From assembly GCF_003149245.1 (NCBI RefSeq), contig NZ_QGDL01000001.1, positions 149,079 through 213,078 of the forward strand: a stretch of DNA of 64,000 nucleotides. The letters run 5' to 3'. The notes below the pieces were generated by a model, which made no database searches, was not told the origin of the DNA, and was given only the letters and a program-made list of their open reading frames with translations. Each line of letters starts with the position of its first letter. Within the stretch, counting starts at the first letter, position 1. This DNA comes from Faecalicatena orotica. Its GTDB lineage: Bacteria; Bacillota; Clostridia; Lachnospirales; Lachnospiraceae. Below, in pieces: positions 1-9,017 of the stretch. The position numbers and the translations under genes were made by a program.

Positions 1-2
1 GC

Positions 3-1064
3 AGTATTGCTGTCGGAGCGGTTATAATTTTGGTGACAGTTATGTTTCTGAATCCAATTTTAAGACTTTTAGGTGCAACAGAGAGCATACTGCCATATGC
101 CGTAACTTATACGAGTATCTATATTATTTCGTCTATATTCAATGTTTTTAACGTTACAATGAATAATATTGTGACAAGCGAAGGCGCTGCAAAAACGACA
201 ATGTGTGCATTACTTGCAGGAGCACTGCTGAATATAATTCTAGATCCGGTTTTTATCTATGCATTCCATTTAGGCATTGCGGGTGCAGCAGTGGCGACGG
301 CAATCTCGCAGATTATATCCTCACTGGTATATATCTTTTATATACATAGTAAAAAAAGCAATTTCAGTTTCAGCTTAAGAAAATGCTGTTTTTCAAGGCA
401 GATTATGTCTGAGATATTTAAAATCGGAATTCCGACATTGGTTTTCCAGCTATTGACGAGTCTTTCGATCGCGCTGATCAGCATGCAGGCGAAAAGATAT
501 GAATATGGCGATTCTGTGATTGCCGGTATGGGGGATGTAACAAGGATCATTTCTATGGGAAGCCTGATGGTGTTCGGGTTTATCAAAGGGTTCCAGCCAA
601 TTGCGGGTTATAATTACGGGGCAGGGAAGTACAAAAGGCTGCAGGAGGCAATTAAAACAATGATTCTTTGGTCAACAGCTTTTTGCATATTTTATGGAAT
701 CATGGCGGCGGTTTTTTCAGGTAAAATAATGGAACAATTTACGAAAAATGATATAGAGATGATCCGTGTAGGACGAAAAGCATTGACAGCAAACGGAATA
801 TCGTTTATATTTTTCGGATTTTATACTGTATATTCTTCGCTTTTCCTCGCGCTGGGAAAAGCGAGGGAAGGTTTCATTCTGGGAGCCTTAAGGCAGGGAA
901 TCTGTTTTGTACCGGTTATCTTGTTCCTTCCCCTTGTTTGGAGAATAGGCGGGATTTTGTATGCCCAGCCAATCGCGGATGTGATGTCCGCAGTTGTCGC
1001 CGTATTCATGGCGGTATATCTACATAAAGAATTAAAAACGTTTCAGTGTGCTGTTGAAGTATGA
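3..1064 (+). CDS. MATE family multidrug/cation antiporter (5' truncated by window edge)
   Basis: Predicted Na+ or H+ driven drug exporter of the MATE family in the cytoplasmic membrane. The reading frame is open from the first complete codon, so the N-terminus lies before the window; about 353 residues remain of a family length near 450. Visible family features are alternating hydrophobic helices, the LDPVFIYAFHLGIAGAA segment that ends the first six-helix half, the FKIGIPT start of the second half, and QPIAGYNYGA, a typical second-half motif. A TTG near position 30 could be misread as a start, but the frame continues upstream. It is separated from the next operon by a promoter, so it is probably unrelated to it. 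Substrate cannot be predicted. Confidence 0.9.
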   Translation, partial: SIAVGAVIILVTVMFLNPILRLLGATESILPYAVTYTSIYIISSIFNVFNVTMNNIVTSEGAAKTTMCALLAGALLNIILDPVFIYAFHLGIAGAAVATAISQIISSLVYIFYIHSKKSNFSFSLRKCCFSRQIMSEIFKIGIPTLVFQLLTSLSIALISMQAKRYEYGDSVIAGMGDVTRIISMGSLMVFGFIKGFQPIAGYNYGAGKYKRLQEAIKTMILWSTAFCIFYGIMAAVFSGKIMEQFTKNDIEMIRVGRKALTANGISFIFFGFYTVYSSLFLALGKAREGFILGALRQGICFVPVILFLPLVWRIGGILYAQPIADVMSAVVAVFMAVYLHKELKTFQCAVEV

Positions 1065-1113
1065 CAGCAGTGATTCAGCAGATGCAATTGTCTGTATAAT
1101 TGAGAATTACCTC

Positions 1114-1142
1114 TTGCAATTACTGGAAAAAGGTGCTATACT
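1114..1142 (+). promoter_or_regulatory. SigA-type promoter for the rimP operon
   Basis: TTGCAA at 1114-1119, a 17-nt spacer and TATACT at 1137-1142. It lies about 135 nt before rimP and is the only good sigma-70-like pair in the gap. Inferred from sequence only. Confidence 0.65.
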
Positions 1143-1168
1143 TGACAACAGTTACATAGGAACCCGGC

Positions 1169-1204
1169 AGAAGAGTGAACGAAAGTTCACTCTTCTTTGT
1201 TGCT
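1169..1204 (+). terminator. Perfect hairpin with GAAA loop in the rimP leader (possible attenuator)
   Basis: AGAAGAGTGAAC, a GAAA loop, and GTTCACTCTTCT form a perfect 12-bp stem followed by a short T-rich stretch (TTTGTTG). It lies between the promoter and rimP, so it could attenuate transcription of the whole operon or stabilise the transcript. The T-tract is weak for a strong terminator. Confidence 0.5.
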
Positions 1205-1278
1205 AAGGGCAATGCCAGCCGGTCAGCTTATTATAACGATTATAATAGTATAGTAAATGCAGAGAAAAGGAGTATAGC

Positions 1279-1746
1279 GTGTCAAGAAGAGAACAGTATG
1301 AACAGCAGACAGAAGAACTTTTAGAGCCGATTGTGAAGGATCTGGAGTTTGAACTGGTAGATGTGGAATATGTGAAGGAGGCTGGTACCTGGTATTTGCG
1401 GGCTTATATTGATAAGCCGGGCGGGATTACAGTGGATGACTGTGAGATAGTAAGCAGGAAATTCTCGGATATTCTGGATGAAAAGGATTATATTGAAGAT
1501 ACTTATATCTTTGAGGTGAGTTCTCCGGGACTTGGGAGACCGTTGAAAAAAGAGAAGGACTTCAAAAGAAGCCTGGGAGAAGAAGTTGAGATCCGGACAT
1601 ACCGGGCAATCGACCGCCAGAAAGAATTCGTAGGAATATTGAAGGATTATGACAAGAACACTGTAACGATAGAATACGAGGATGAGTCTATTCAGACATT
1701 CGATAAAAGTGAGATTGCGCTTATTCGCTTAGCTTTGGATTTTTAA
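1279..1746 (+). CDS. rimP: Ribosome maturation factor RimP
   Basis: Cytoplasmic factor needed for maturation of the 30S ribosomal subunit. The 155-residue length is typical. The N-terminal half carries the signature region ELVDVEYVKEAG with YIDKPGGITVDDC, and VSSPGLGRPLK marks the junction to the C-terminal SH3-like domain. The start is a GTG preceded by AAAAGGAG. It is the first gene of the conserved rimP-nusA-rnpM-ylxQ-infB operon, 17 nt before nusA, which strongly supports the identification. Confidence 0.96.
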   Translation: MSRREQYEQQTEELLEPIVKDLEFELVDVEYVKEAGTWYLRAYIDKPGGITVDDCEIVSRKFSDILDEKDYIEDTYIFEVSSPGLGRPLKKEKDFKRSLGEEVEIRTYRAIDRQKEFVGILKDYDKNTVTIEYEDESIQTFDKSEIALIRLALDF

Positions 1747-1763
1747 TTTAGGAGGAAATAATA

Positions 1764-2975
1764 ATGAATACAGAATTATTGGAAGCATTGAATATTCTTG
1801 AGCAGGAAAAGAACATCAGTAAAGAAACAATGATGGATGCGATCGAGAATTCACTTATCAGCGCATGCAAGAATCATTTCGGAACATCAGATAATATTAA
1901 GGTAATCATGGATCATGAGACATGTGATTACGCGGTTTATGCAGAGAAGGAAGTCGTTGAGGAAGTATTTGATCCTGCGATTGAGATTAGTCTGGAGGAT
2001 GCAGAGAAGCTGGACAGCGCACTTCAGATCGGCGATGTTGCACAGATACCGATCGAATCAAAGTCTTTTGGGCGTATCGCAACGCAGAATGCAAAGAACC
2101 TGATCCTTCAGAAAATCAGGGAAGAAGAACGTAAAGTCGTATATGACCAGTATTTTGAAAAAGAGAAAGATATCGTAACAGGTATTGTCCAGCGCTATGT
2201 GGGAAGAAATATCAGTATTAACCTTGGAAGAGCGGATGCAATGCTGACAGAGAATGAACAGGTAAAGGGTGAAGTCTTCAAACCGACAGAACGTATCAAA
2301 TTATATGTTGTGGAAGTAAAGAATACGCCGAAGGGACCAAAGATCCTCGTATCCCGTACACATCCGGAACTTGTGAAGCGTCTGTTCGAGGCAGAAGTTG
2401 CCGAGGTAAAGGACGGAACTGTAGAAATCAAGAGTATAGCCCGTGAAGCAGGCTCCCGTACTAAGATGGCAGTATGGTCCAATGATGAGAATGTTGATCC
2501 AGTAGGTGCCTGTGTAGGAATGAACGGGTCCAGAGTTAATGCAGTTGTGAATGAACTGCGCGGGGAGAAGATCGACATCATCAACTGGAGTGACAATCCG
2601 GCGCTTTTGATTGAAAATGCACTCAGCCCGGCAAAAGTCATTTCTGTTATGGCAGATCCTGATGAGAAGGCAGCGAGTGTCATTGTACCTGATTACCAGT
2701 TGTCACTGGCAATCGGTAAAGAAGGTCAGAATGCAAGACTTGCAGCCCGTTTGACAGGGTACAAGATTGATATCAAGAGCGAAACTCAGGCGATCGAGTC
2801 CGGTGAACTTCCTGAAGACTATATGGAGCAGATGGCAATGATGGAAGATGGCTATTCGGACGGTTTTGAGAACGGTTATGAAGAAGCATATCCACAGGAT
2901 AGCGAAGAGATTTACGAGGCGCCGGAGGATGAAAATATAGAAGAGATAGAATTCATCGAGACAGATGGTGAATAA
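1764..2975 (+). CDS. nusA: Transcription termination/antitermination factor NusA
   Basis: RNA-polymerase-binding elongation factor that modulates pausing, termination and rRNA antitermination. Order of domains: N-terminal polymerase-binding domain (about 1-125), S1 domain (about 135-200), then two KH domains, with VGACVGMNGSRV in KH1 and LAIGKEGQNARLAARL in KH2. The last 45 residues form a strongly acidic tail rich in Glu and Asp, beyond the usual end of Gram-positive NusA. Start ATG follows GGAGGAAATA. Length (403 aa) and operon position agree with the family. Confidence 0.97.
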   Translation: MNTELLEALNILEQEKNISKETMMDAIENSLISACKNHFGTSDNIKVIMDHETCDYAVYAEKEVVEEVFDPAIEISLEDAEKLDSALQIGDVAQIPIESKSFGRIATQNAKNLILQKIREEERKVVYDQYFEKEKDIVTGIVQRYVGRNISINLGRADAMLTENEQVKGEVFKPTERIKLYVVEVKNTPKGPKILVSRTHPELVKRLFEAEVAEVKDGTVEIKSIAREAGSRTKMAVWSNDENVDPVGACVGMNGSRVNAVVNELRGEKIDIINWSDNPALLIENALSPAKVISVMADPDEKAASVIVPDYQLSLAIGKEGQNARLAARLTGYKIDIKSETQAIESGELPEDYMEQMAMMEDGYSDGFENGYEEAYPQDSEEIYEAPEDENIEEIEFIETDGE

Positions 2976-2998
2976 TAACCATATGAGAGGTGTAATTA

Positions 2999-3274
2999 TT
3001 GAGTAATAAAAAAATACCGATGCGTAAATGCGTTGGCTGCGGCGAGATGAAGCCGAAAAAGGAAATGCTGCGCATCCTGCGTACAACAGAAGAGGAATTT
3101 GTATTAGATGCAACTGGAAAAAAGAACGGGCGGGGCGCTTATCTGTGCTGTTCGCTGGATTGTTTCCAGAAGGCAGTGAAGAACAAAGGGCTGGAACGTT
3201 CTTTCAAGCAGGCCATTCCGGCGGATGTATACGAGCGTCTGGAAAAGGAGATGAATGAGATTGATACAAAATAA
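2999..3274 (+). CDS. rnpM: RnpM / YlxR, RNase P modulator (DUF448)
   Basis: Small nucleic-acid-binding protein of the YlxR family, reported in Bacillus to bind and modulate RNase P RNA. The hallmark N-terminus PMRKCVGCGEMKPKKEMLR and the GRGAYLC motif are both present. The start appears to be TTG at 2999, preceded by GAGAGG; the ATG at 3020 would cut into the conserved N-terminus. Its 3' end overlaps ylxQ by 20 nt, implying translational coupling. 91 residues is the normal length. Confidence 0.93.
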   Translation: MSNKKIPMRKCVGCGEMKPKKEMLRILRTTEEEFVLDATGKKNGRGAYLCCSLDCFQKAVKNKGLERSFKQAIPADVYERLEKEMNEIDTK

Positions 3275-3584
3275 AGTCTTATCTCTGGTCGGGCTTGCCA
3301 CGAAAGCAGGAAAGACAGTGAGCGGGGAATTCATGACGGAGAAAGAAGTAAAGTCAGGGAGAGCCGCGCTGGTGATCGTTGCAGACGATGCATCAGATAA
3401 TACAAAAAAGAAGTTTCGGGATATGTGTGAATTTTATAAGGTTCCAATTTATTTTTACGTAGATAAAGATACCTTAGGGCATGCAATGGGAAAAGAATTC
3501 CGTGCATCTCTGGCGATATTGGACAAAGGATTTGCAAAGGGAATTCAAAAACATTTAGAAACGAAAGACAATACAATTGCATAG
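3255..3584 (+). CDS. ylxQ: YlxQ, ribosomal L7Ae-family RNA-binding protein
   Basis: L7Ae/L30e/S12e/Gadd45 fold protein that binds kink-turn RNA; its exact role in bacteria is not settled. The family pattern shows in VLSLVGLATKAGKTVSGE, RAALVIVADDASDNTKKKF and VPIYFYVDKDTLGHAMGKE. The gene starts inside the end of rnpM (ATG at 3255, with GGAAAAGGAG just before) and is followed 14 nt later by infB. 109 aa is a usual size. Confidence 0.93.
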   Translation: MRLIQNKVLSLVGLATKAGKTVSGEFMTEKEVKSGRAALVIVADDASDNTKKKFRDMCEFYKVPIYFYVDKDTLGHAMGKEFRASLAILDKGFAKGIQKHLETKDNTIA

Positions 3585-3598
3585 AGGAGGTAGTTAGT

Positions 3599-6500
3599 AT
3601 GACAAAAATGAGAGTACATGAACTGGCTAAAGAGCTGGGGATGGAAAATAAAGAACTGATGGATGTGTTAGTGAAAAAGAACGTAGAGGTGAAGAGCCAT
3701 ATGAGTTCTTTATCTGACGATGTGGTTGACGAGTTAAGAAAAGGCGGGAAAAAGGTGAGTACTCCTGCGGCAAAAGCGCCGGAAGCAGATAAGCCGGGAG
3801 AAGAAACAGCGCCGAAAAAGAAAAATATTGTTCAGGTTTTCCGCCCGCAGAACTCCAAGAGCGGAGGACGCATGTCAGGCGGGACAAAAGGCCAGCGCCC
3901 ACAGGGAACCGCAGGCCAGCGCCCACAAGGGGCAACAGGCCAGCGTCCGGCAGGAAATGTGGGGGGACACCGTCCACAGGGAACAGCACAGGGGCAGACA
4001 GTGGGAGGCCCTGCAGGTCAGCGCCCGGTAAATGCAGCTCCGGCCCAGAGCCAGACAGCGGGTGCTTCAAACCAGCGCCCACAGGGAACCGCAGGAACAC
4101 AGGATACAGCCAGACAGCCAGTATCATCTCAGGAAACGAGACAGAACCAGCCTTCCGGACAGAGACCATATAATTCTCAGAATCAGAGGACAGGGGATGG
4201 TTCCCAGAGATACAATAATAACCGCGGCGGACAGGACCGTTATGCAGGAAATGACCAGCGTCAGGGAAGCGGGAACTATCAGGGAAACGGCCAGCGTACA
4301 GGCGGCTATCAGGGAAATAACGGCCAGCGTACCGGAGGCAGCTAGCAGGGTAACGGCCAGCGCACCGGCGGTTATCAGGGAAATAACGGTCAGCGCACCG
4401 GAGGCGGCTATCAGGGAAATAACGGCCAGCGTACCGGAGGTTATCAGGGAAATAACGGCCAGCGTACCGGAGGCGGCTATCAGGGAAATAACGGCCAGCG
4501 CACCGGAGGCGGCTATCAGGGAAATAACGGTCAGCGTACCGGAGGTTATCAGGGAAATAACGGCCAGCGTACCGGAGGTTATCAGGGAAACAACGGCCAG
4601 CGCACAGGTGGAGGTTATCAGGGTAATGGCCAGCGTACAGGCGGCTATCAAGGAAATAACGGCCAGCGTCAGGGCGGTTATGCAGGCAATAATGCATCAC
4701 GTCCGGGGGAACGCCGTGACAACAGAAGAGATGACAGAGATGCGATTCCAACACCATTGGTAGAGCAGCAGAAGGCATCCAGAAACAAGGCAAAAGATAA
4801 AGAAAAAGACTATAAGAAAAAAGAATATAAAGACGGCGATTTCGACAACAAGAAAAAAGGCAAGAAAACCAAACCGGCTGAAGTTCAGAAGCCACAGCCA
4901 AAACAGGTTGAAAAGAAGGAAGAAGTGATCAAACAGATCGTTATTCCAGAAGTCCTTACAATCAAGGAGCTTGCTGACAAGATGAAACTTGTACCTTCTG
5001 CAATTGTGAAAAAGCTATTCCTTCAGGGCAAAATCGTTACTGTGAATCAGGAGATTGATTACGAGACAGCAGAAGAAATCGCAATGGAATTTGAAGTACT
5101 CTGCGAGAAAGAACCGGTTATAGATGTCATCGAAGAACTTCTGAAAGAGGAAGATGAAGATGAAACCAAAATGGTAAAACGTCCTCCGGTAGTCTGCGTT
5201 ATGGGTCATGTTGACCACGGTAAGACTTCCCTTCTGGATGCAATCCGCCACACAAATGTCATTGACCGTGAGGCCGGCGGCATCACACAGCACATCGGTG
5301 CTTATGTTGTAGAAGCAAACGGGGAAAAAGTCACATTCCTGGATACTCCGGGACATGAGGCGTTTACTGCAATGCGTATGCGCGGGGCCAGTTCAACAGA
5401 TATCGCAATCCTTGTTGTAGCAGCAGACGACGGGGTTATGCCTCAGACTGTAGAAGCGATCAACCATGCAAAAGCAGCAGGGATTGAGATCATTGTTGCA
5501 ATTAATAAGATTGATAAGCCAAGTGCTAATATTGACAGAGTAAAACAGGAACTGGCGGAATACGAACTGATTCCTGAGGACTGGGGCGGAAGCACAATCT
5601 TTGTACCGGTTTCAGCACACACAAAAGAAGGTATCAAAGATCTTCTGGAAATGATTCTTCTGACAGCAGAGGTGATGGAACTAAAAGCAAATCCGGACCG
5701 TGCGGCAAGAGGTCTTGTGATCGAGGCCGAACTGGATAAAGGAAAAGGTTCTGTTGCAACAGTGCTCGTACAGAAAGGTACGCTTCACGTAGGTGATGCC
5801 ATTGCGGCAGGCTCAGCCCACGGTAAGGTAAGAGCCATGATGGATGACAAGGGACGCAGAGTAAAGGAAGCAGGACCTTCACAGCCGGTAGAGATCCTCG
5901 GACTGAACGATGTGCCGAATGCAGGAGAAGTTTTCGTCGGATGCGATACAGAGAAAGAAGCAAGAAGCTTTGCGGAGACATTTATTTCACAGAATAAAGT
6001 AAAACTGCTTGACGATACAAAAGCCAAGATGTCTCTGGATGATCTGTTTACCCAGATCAAGGAAGGAAACTTAAAGGAACTGAACATTGTTGTAAAAGCA
6101 GACGTGCAGGGATCTGTAGAAGCCCTGAAGCAGAGCCTCCTGAAGCTTTCCAATGAGGAAGTGGTTATTAAGATCATTCATGCCGGTGTTGGGGCGATCA
6201 ATGAATCAGACGTCATCCTCGCTTCTGCATCCAATGCAATCATCATCGGATTCAATGTACGTCCGGATGCTACCGCGAAAGAAATTGCCGACCATGAAGG
6301 CGTTGACCTGAGACTTTACAGAGTCATCTATAATGCAATTGAGGATGTTGAGGCAGCCATGAAGGGTATGCTTGATCCGATCTTCGAAGAAAAGGTACTC
6401 GGACACGCGGAAGTGCGCCAGACATTCAAAGCCTCCGGCGTCGGAACCATTGCAGGTTCCTATGTTCAGGACGGTACTTTTGAAAGAAACTGTTCCGTAC

Positions 6501-6682
6501 GCCTGACACGTGACGGTGTCGTAATGTTTGACGGCCCTCTTGCATCATTGAAGCGTTTCAAGGATGATGTAAAGGAAGTAAGGGCAGGATATGAATGTGG
6601 TTTCGTATTTGAGAATTTCAATGACATCAAAGAGGGTGACCTTGTAGAAGCCTACAAGATGGTAGAAATAGAAAGAAAATAA
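3599..6682 (+). CDS. infB: Translation initiation factor IF-2, reading frame interrupted by an in-frame TAG (codon 249)
   Basis: GTPase that delivers fMet-tRNA to the 30S subunit. ATG at 3599 follows GAGGAGG. The N-terminal domain ([17 protein letters not shown]) is followed by a Gln/Gly/Arg/Pro-rich linker and a tandem repeat array, where TAG occurs at 4343-4345. The same frame then stays open without another stop to 6682. The downstream part has the second N-domain ([19 protein letters not shown]), the G1 motif [16 protein letters not shown] and NKID, and a complete C-terminus. At the TAG the expected codons are GGC TAT and the sequence reads AGC TAG. IF-2 is essential, so either the TAG is an assembly or sequencing error in the repeat, or translation restarts downstream (for example GTG 4925 behind AGGA, or ATG 4982), or the stop is read through. 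Without the stop the product would be 1027 residues. Confidence 0.93.
4270..4695 (+). repeat. Tandem YQGN(N)GQRTG(G)G coding repeats in infB
   Basis: About twelve copies of a 33-39-nt unit encoding variants of [12 protein letters not shown], plus a degraded last copy (YAGNNASR). Unit length varies by single Gly or Asn codons. Neighbouring copies are nearly identical in DNA, so copy-number change and misassembly are both likely here. The unit is rich in Gly, Gln, Asn and Arg, so the protein segment is expected to be disordered and basic. Confidence 0.9.
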
Positions 6683-6720
6683 GACCGTAGTTTTTACAGC
6701 GGTTATGTGAAGGAGCATTT

Positions 6721-7092
6721 ATGAGAAAAAACAGTATCAAGAATACAAGAATCAATACAGAAGTGCAGCGTGAATTAAGCAACATCCTGCGCGGAGGAAT
6801 CAAGGACCCACGTGTGGCCCCTATGACCTCTGTCGTGGCTGTAGAGGTGGCTCCTGACCTGAAAACCTGTAAAGCATATATCAGTGTGCTGGGCGATAAA
6901 AAGGCACAGGAGGATACGATCAAAGGTCTCCAGAGCGCGGAAGGCTTTATCAGACGCGAACTGGCAAGGACAATTAATATGAGAAACACTCCGGAGATTA
7001 AATTCATTATGGATCAGTCTATCGAATACGGAGTAAATATGAGCAAAAAAATTGACGAATTGACCAGAGATTTGAAAGACGGGGATGAATAA
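6721..7092 (+). CDS. rbfA: 30S ribosome-binding factor RbfA
   Basis: KH-fold factor that binds pre-30S subunits and helps process the 16S rRNA 5' end. 123 residues. Family pattern: VQRELSNILRGGIKDPRV at the N-terminus, then CKAYISVLGD, and IRRELARTINMRNTPEIKF before the predicted RNA-binding turn. Start ATG follows GAAGGAG. It lies 38 nt after infB and overlaps the next gene by 8 nt, as usual in Firmicute infB operons. Confidence 0.95.
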   Translation: MRKNSIKNTRINTEVQRELSNILRGGIKDPRVAPMTSVVAVEVAPDLKTCKAYISVLGDKKAQEDTIKGLQSAEGFIRRELARTINMRNTPEIKFIMDQSIEYGVNMSKKIDELTRDLKDGDE

Positions 7093-8056
7093 AATGAGTA
7101 TACAGTTATCTGATATACTGAAAGATAAGCAGACTATAGCGCTGGGCGGGCATATCCGCCCGGACGGGGACTGTGTCGGTTCCTGTATGGGCCTGTATAT
7201 GTATTTAAAGGAGCAGTATCCAAATCTGGAGACAGATGTCTATCTGGAAGAAGTGCCGAAAGCCTATCAGATGATTGAGAAGACAGATGAGGTGAAACAC
7301 CAGATACCGGCAGATAAACAGTATGACCTGTTTATCTGTCTGGACTGCGGTGATGAAAAACGACTCGGATTTTCTGCACCCTTATTCAGCAGGGCAAAGC
7401 AGACACTGTGTATCGACCATCATGTAAGCAATGAGGCATTTGCAGATGAGAATTACATTGTGCCGGATGCAAGCTCTACATCAGAACTTGTCTTCCGTAT
7501 GATTGACAGTGCTAAAATCAGCCGTCCTGTGGCAGAAGCCCTCTATATGGGGATTGCACACGATACAGGGGTATTCCAGTATTCATGCACCTCTCCGGAA
7601 ACAATGGAGGCTGCAGCGGAGCTGATGAGAAAAGGTATTGACGGCAATGATATTATAGACAGGACATATTATGAAAAAACTTACGTACAGATCCAGATTC
7701 TCGGAAGGGCGCTGCTTGAAAGTATTTTGATTCTGGATAAACAGTGTATTGTTTCTGTTGTAGACAAAAAGGAATTGGAGTTCTACGGGGCAGATTCCAG
7801 TGATCTGGAAGGCATTGTAAGCCAGCTTCGCCAGACAAAAGGCGTGGAAGTGGCGATGTTTATGTATGAATTAGAAAGCAGCCAGTTTAAAGTCAGCCTG
7901 CGTTCAAAAGGAAAAGTAGATGTCAGCGTAATCGCCAAGTATTTTGGCGGGGGCGGCCATGCAAGGGCGGCCGGATTCAGTATGCACGGGTCCAGCCATG
8001 ACGTTATAAATAATGTGAGCCGGCAGATTGCACTTCAGCTGGATGCAGATAATTAG
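7085..8056 (+). CDS. nrnA: DHH/DHHA1 phosphoesterase, NrnA-type oligoribonuclease / pAp phosphatase
   Basis: Predicted to degrade nano-RNAs and possibly to dephosphorylate pAp. Motifs of the DHH family: GHIRPDGDCVGS (motif I), CLDCGD (motif II), CIDHHVSN (motif III, the DHH signature), and the DHHA1 motif GGGGHARAAGF near residue 300. The first ATG (7085) overlaps rbfA; a second in-frame ATG at 7094 lies about 9 nt after GGGG and is equally likely as the start. 320 residues matches NrnA. Location between rbfA and truB is the typical one. Confidence 0.9.
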   Translation: MNKMSIQLSDILKDKQTIALGGHIRPDGDCVGSCMGLYMYLKEQYPNLETDVYLEEVPKAYQMIEKTDEVKHQIPADKQYDLFICLDCGDEKRLGFSAPLFSRAKQTLCIDHHVSNEAFADENYIVPDASSTSELVFRMIDSAKISRPVAEALYMGIAHDTGVFQYSCTSPETMEAAAELMRKGIDGNDIIDRTYYEKTYVQIQILGRALLESILILDKQCIVSVVDKKELEFYGADSSDLEGIVSQLRQTKGVEVAMFMYELESSQFKVSLRSKGKVDVSVIAKYFGGGGHARAAGFSMHGSSHDVINNVSRQIALQLDADN

Positions 8057-8070
8057 CGGGAAGAACAGAC

Positions 8071-9015
8071 ATGATAAACGGAGTCGTTAATGTATATAAA
8101 GAAAAAGGGTTTACATCGCACGATGTAGTTGCCAAACTCAGAGGGATCCTCGGACAGAAGAAGATCGGGCATACAGGTACTCTTGACCCGGATGCCGAGG
8201 GGGTTCTCCCGGTTTGTCTGGGAAAAGCAACGAAATTGTGTGATATGCTTACAGATAAAGACAAGATCTATGAGACTGTACTTCTGCTCGGCAAAACAAC
8301 GGACACGCAGGATATTACCGGCAGAGTCCTTGAGGAAACGGATACAGGCATGCTGGCTGCCGGAAAAATTGAAGATTGTATAAAAAGATACATCGGTGAA
8401 TACGAACAGATTCCACCGATGTATTCTGCGCTGAAAGTAAACGGGAAAAAGCTGTACGAGCTTGCCAGAGAAGGCAAAGAAATAGAGCGTAAGCCCAGGC
8501 GTGTACAGATTCATGACATCCGGATCCAAAAGACAGAGATACCACGTGTATGGATGGAAGTGTCCTGCTCGAAAGGAACTTATATCAGAACGTTATGCCA
8601 TGATATCGGACAGGATCTGGGAACAGGGGCGTGCATGGAGTCGCTGCTGCGTACAAAGGTGAGCCGTTTCGAATTAAAAGACAGTCTTAAACTGGCACAG
8701 ATAGAGGAAATGAAAAAAGGCGGCTGCCTCATGGAAGCTGTGATCCCGGTGGATCAAATGTTTTCTGAATTAGGGGCACTGACTGTTCTGGAGGAGCATG
8801 CAGCACTTGCTTACAACGGTAATCCAGTTCCGGAGCATTTTCTGGAGAACCCGGGTTCCGGCATTCTGGAAGGGACTGACGGGAGGGAAGATACCCGGAG
8901 ATTCAGGATGTACGATGAGGCAGGGCGGTTTATAGGAATTTACAGCTTTTGCCAGAACAGCAAAGAATACAGGCTGGAAAAAATGTTTTTGGATCAGGAA
9001 GAATTGCGGGGATAG
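8071..9015 (+). CDS. truB: tRNA pseudouridine(55) synthase TruB
   Basis: Isomerises U55 to pseudouridine in the T-arm of tRNAs. The catalytic motif HTGTLDPDAEGVLPV, whose first Asp is the nucleophile, is at about residue 33-47, preceded by GVVNVYKEKGFTSHDVV. A C-terminal extension follows the catalytic domain. 314 residues. It is 14 nt after nrnA and 2 nt before ribF. Confidence 0.96.
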   Translation: MINGVVNVYKEKGFTSHDVVAKLRGILGQKKIGHTGTLDPDAEGVLPVCLGKATKLCDMLTDKDKIYETVLLLGKTTDTQDITGRVLEETDTGMLAAGKIEDCIKRYIGEYEQIPPMYSALKVNGKKLYELAREGKEIERKPRRVQIHDIRIQKTEIPRVWMEVSCSKGTYIRTLCHDIGQDLGTGACMESLLRTKVSRFELKDSLKLAQIEEMKKGGCLMEAVIPVDQMFSELGALTVLEEHAALAYNGNPVPEHFLENPGSGILEGTDGREDTRRFRMYDEAGRFIGIYSFCQNSKEYRLEKMFLDQEELRG

Positions 9016-9017
9016 AC

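Noticed and set aside
4270..4695. CRISPR-like repeat array
   Set aside because: Units are coding, contiguous and without unique spacers.
4032..4763. Alternative + frame ORF (243 codons) in infB
   Set aside because: Another frame of the same repeats; the true frame has the complete IF-2 domains.
3627..4901. Very long minus-strand ORF (424 codons) opposite infB
   Set aside because: It is created by the infB tandem repeats; its protein is a low-complexity repeat and there is no ribosome site or promoter.
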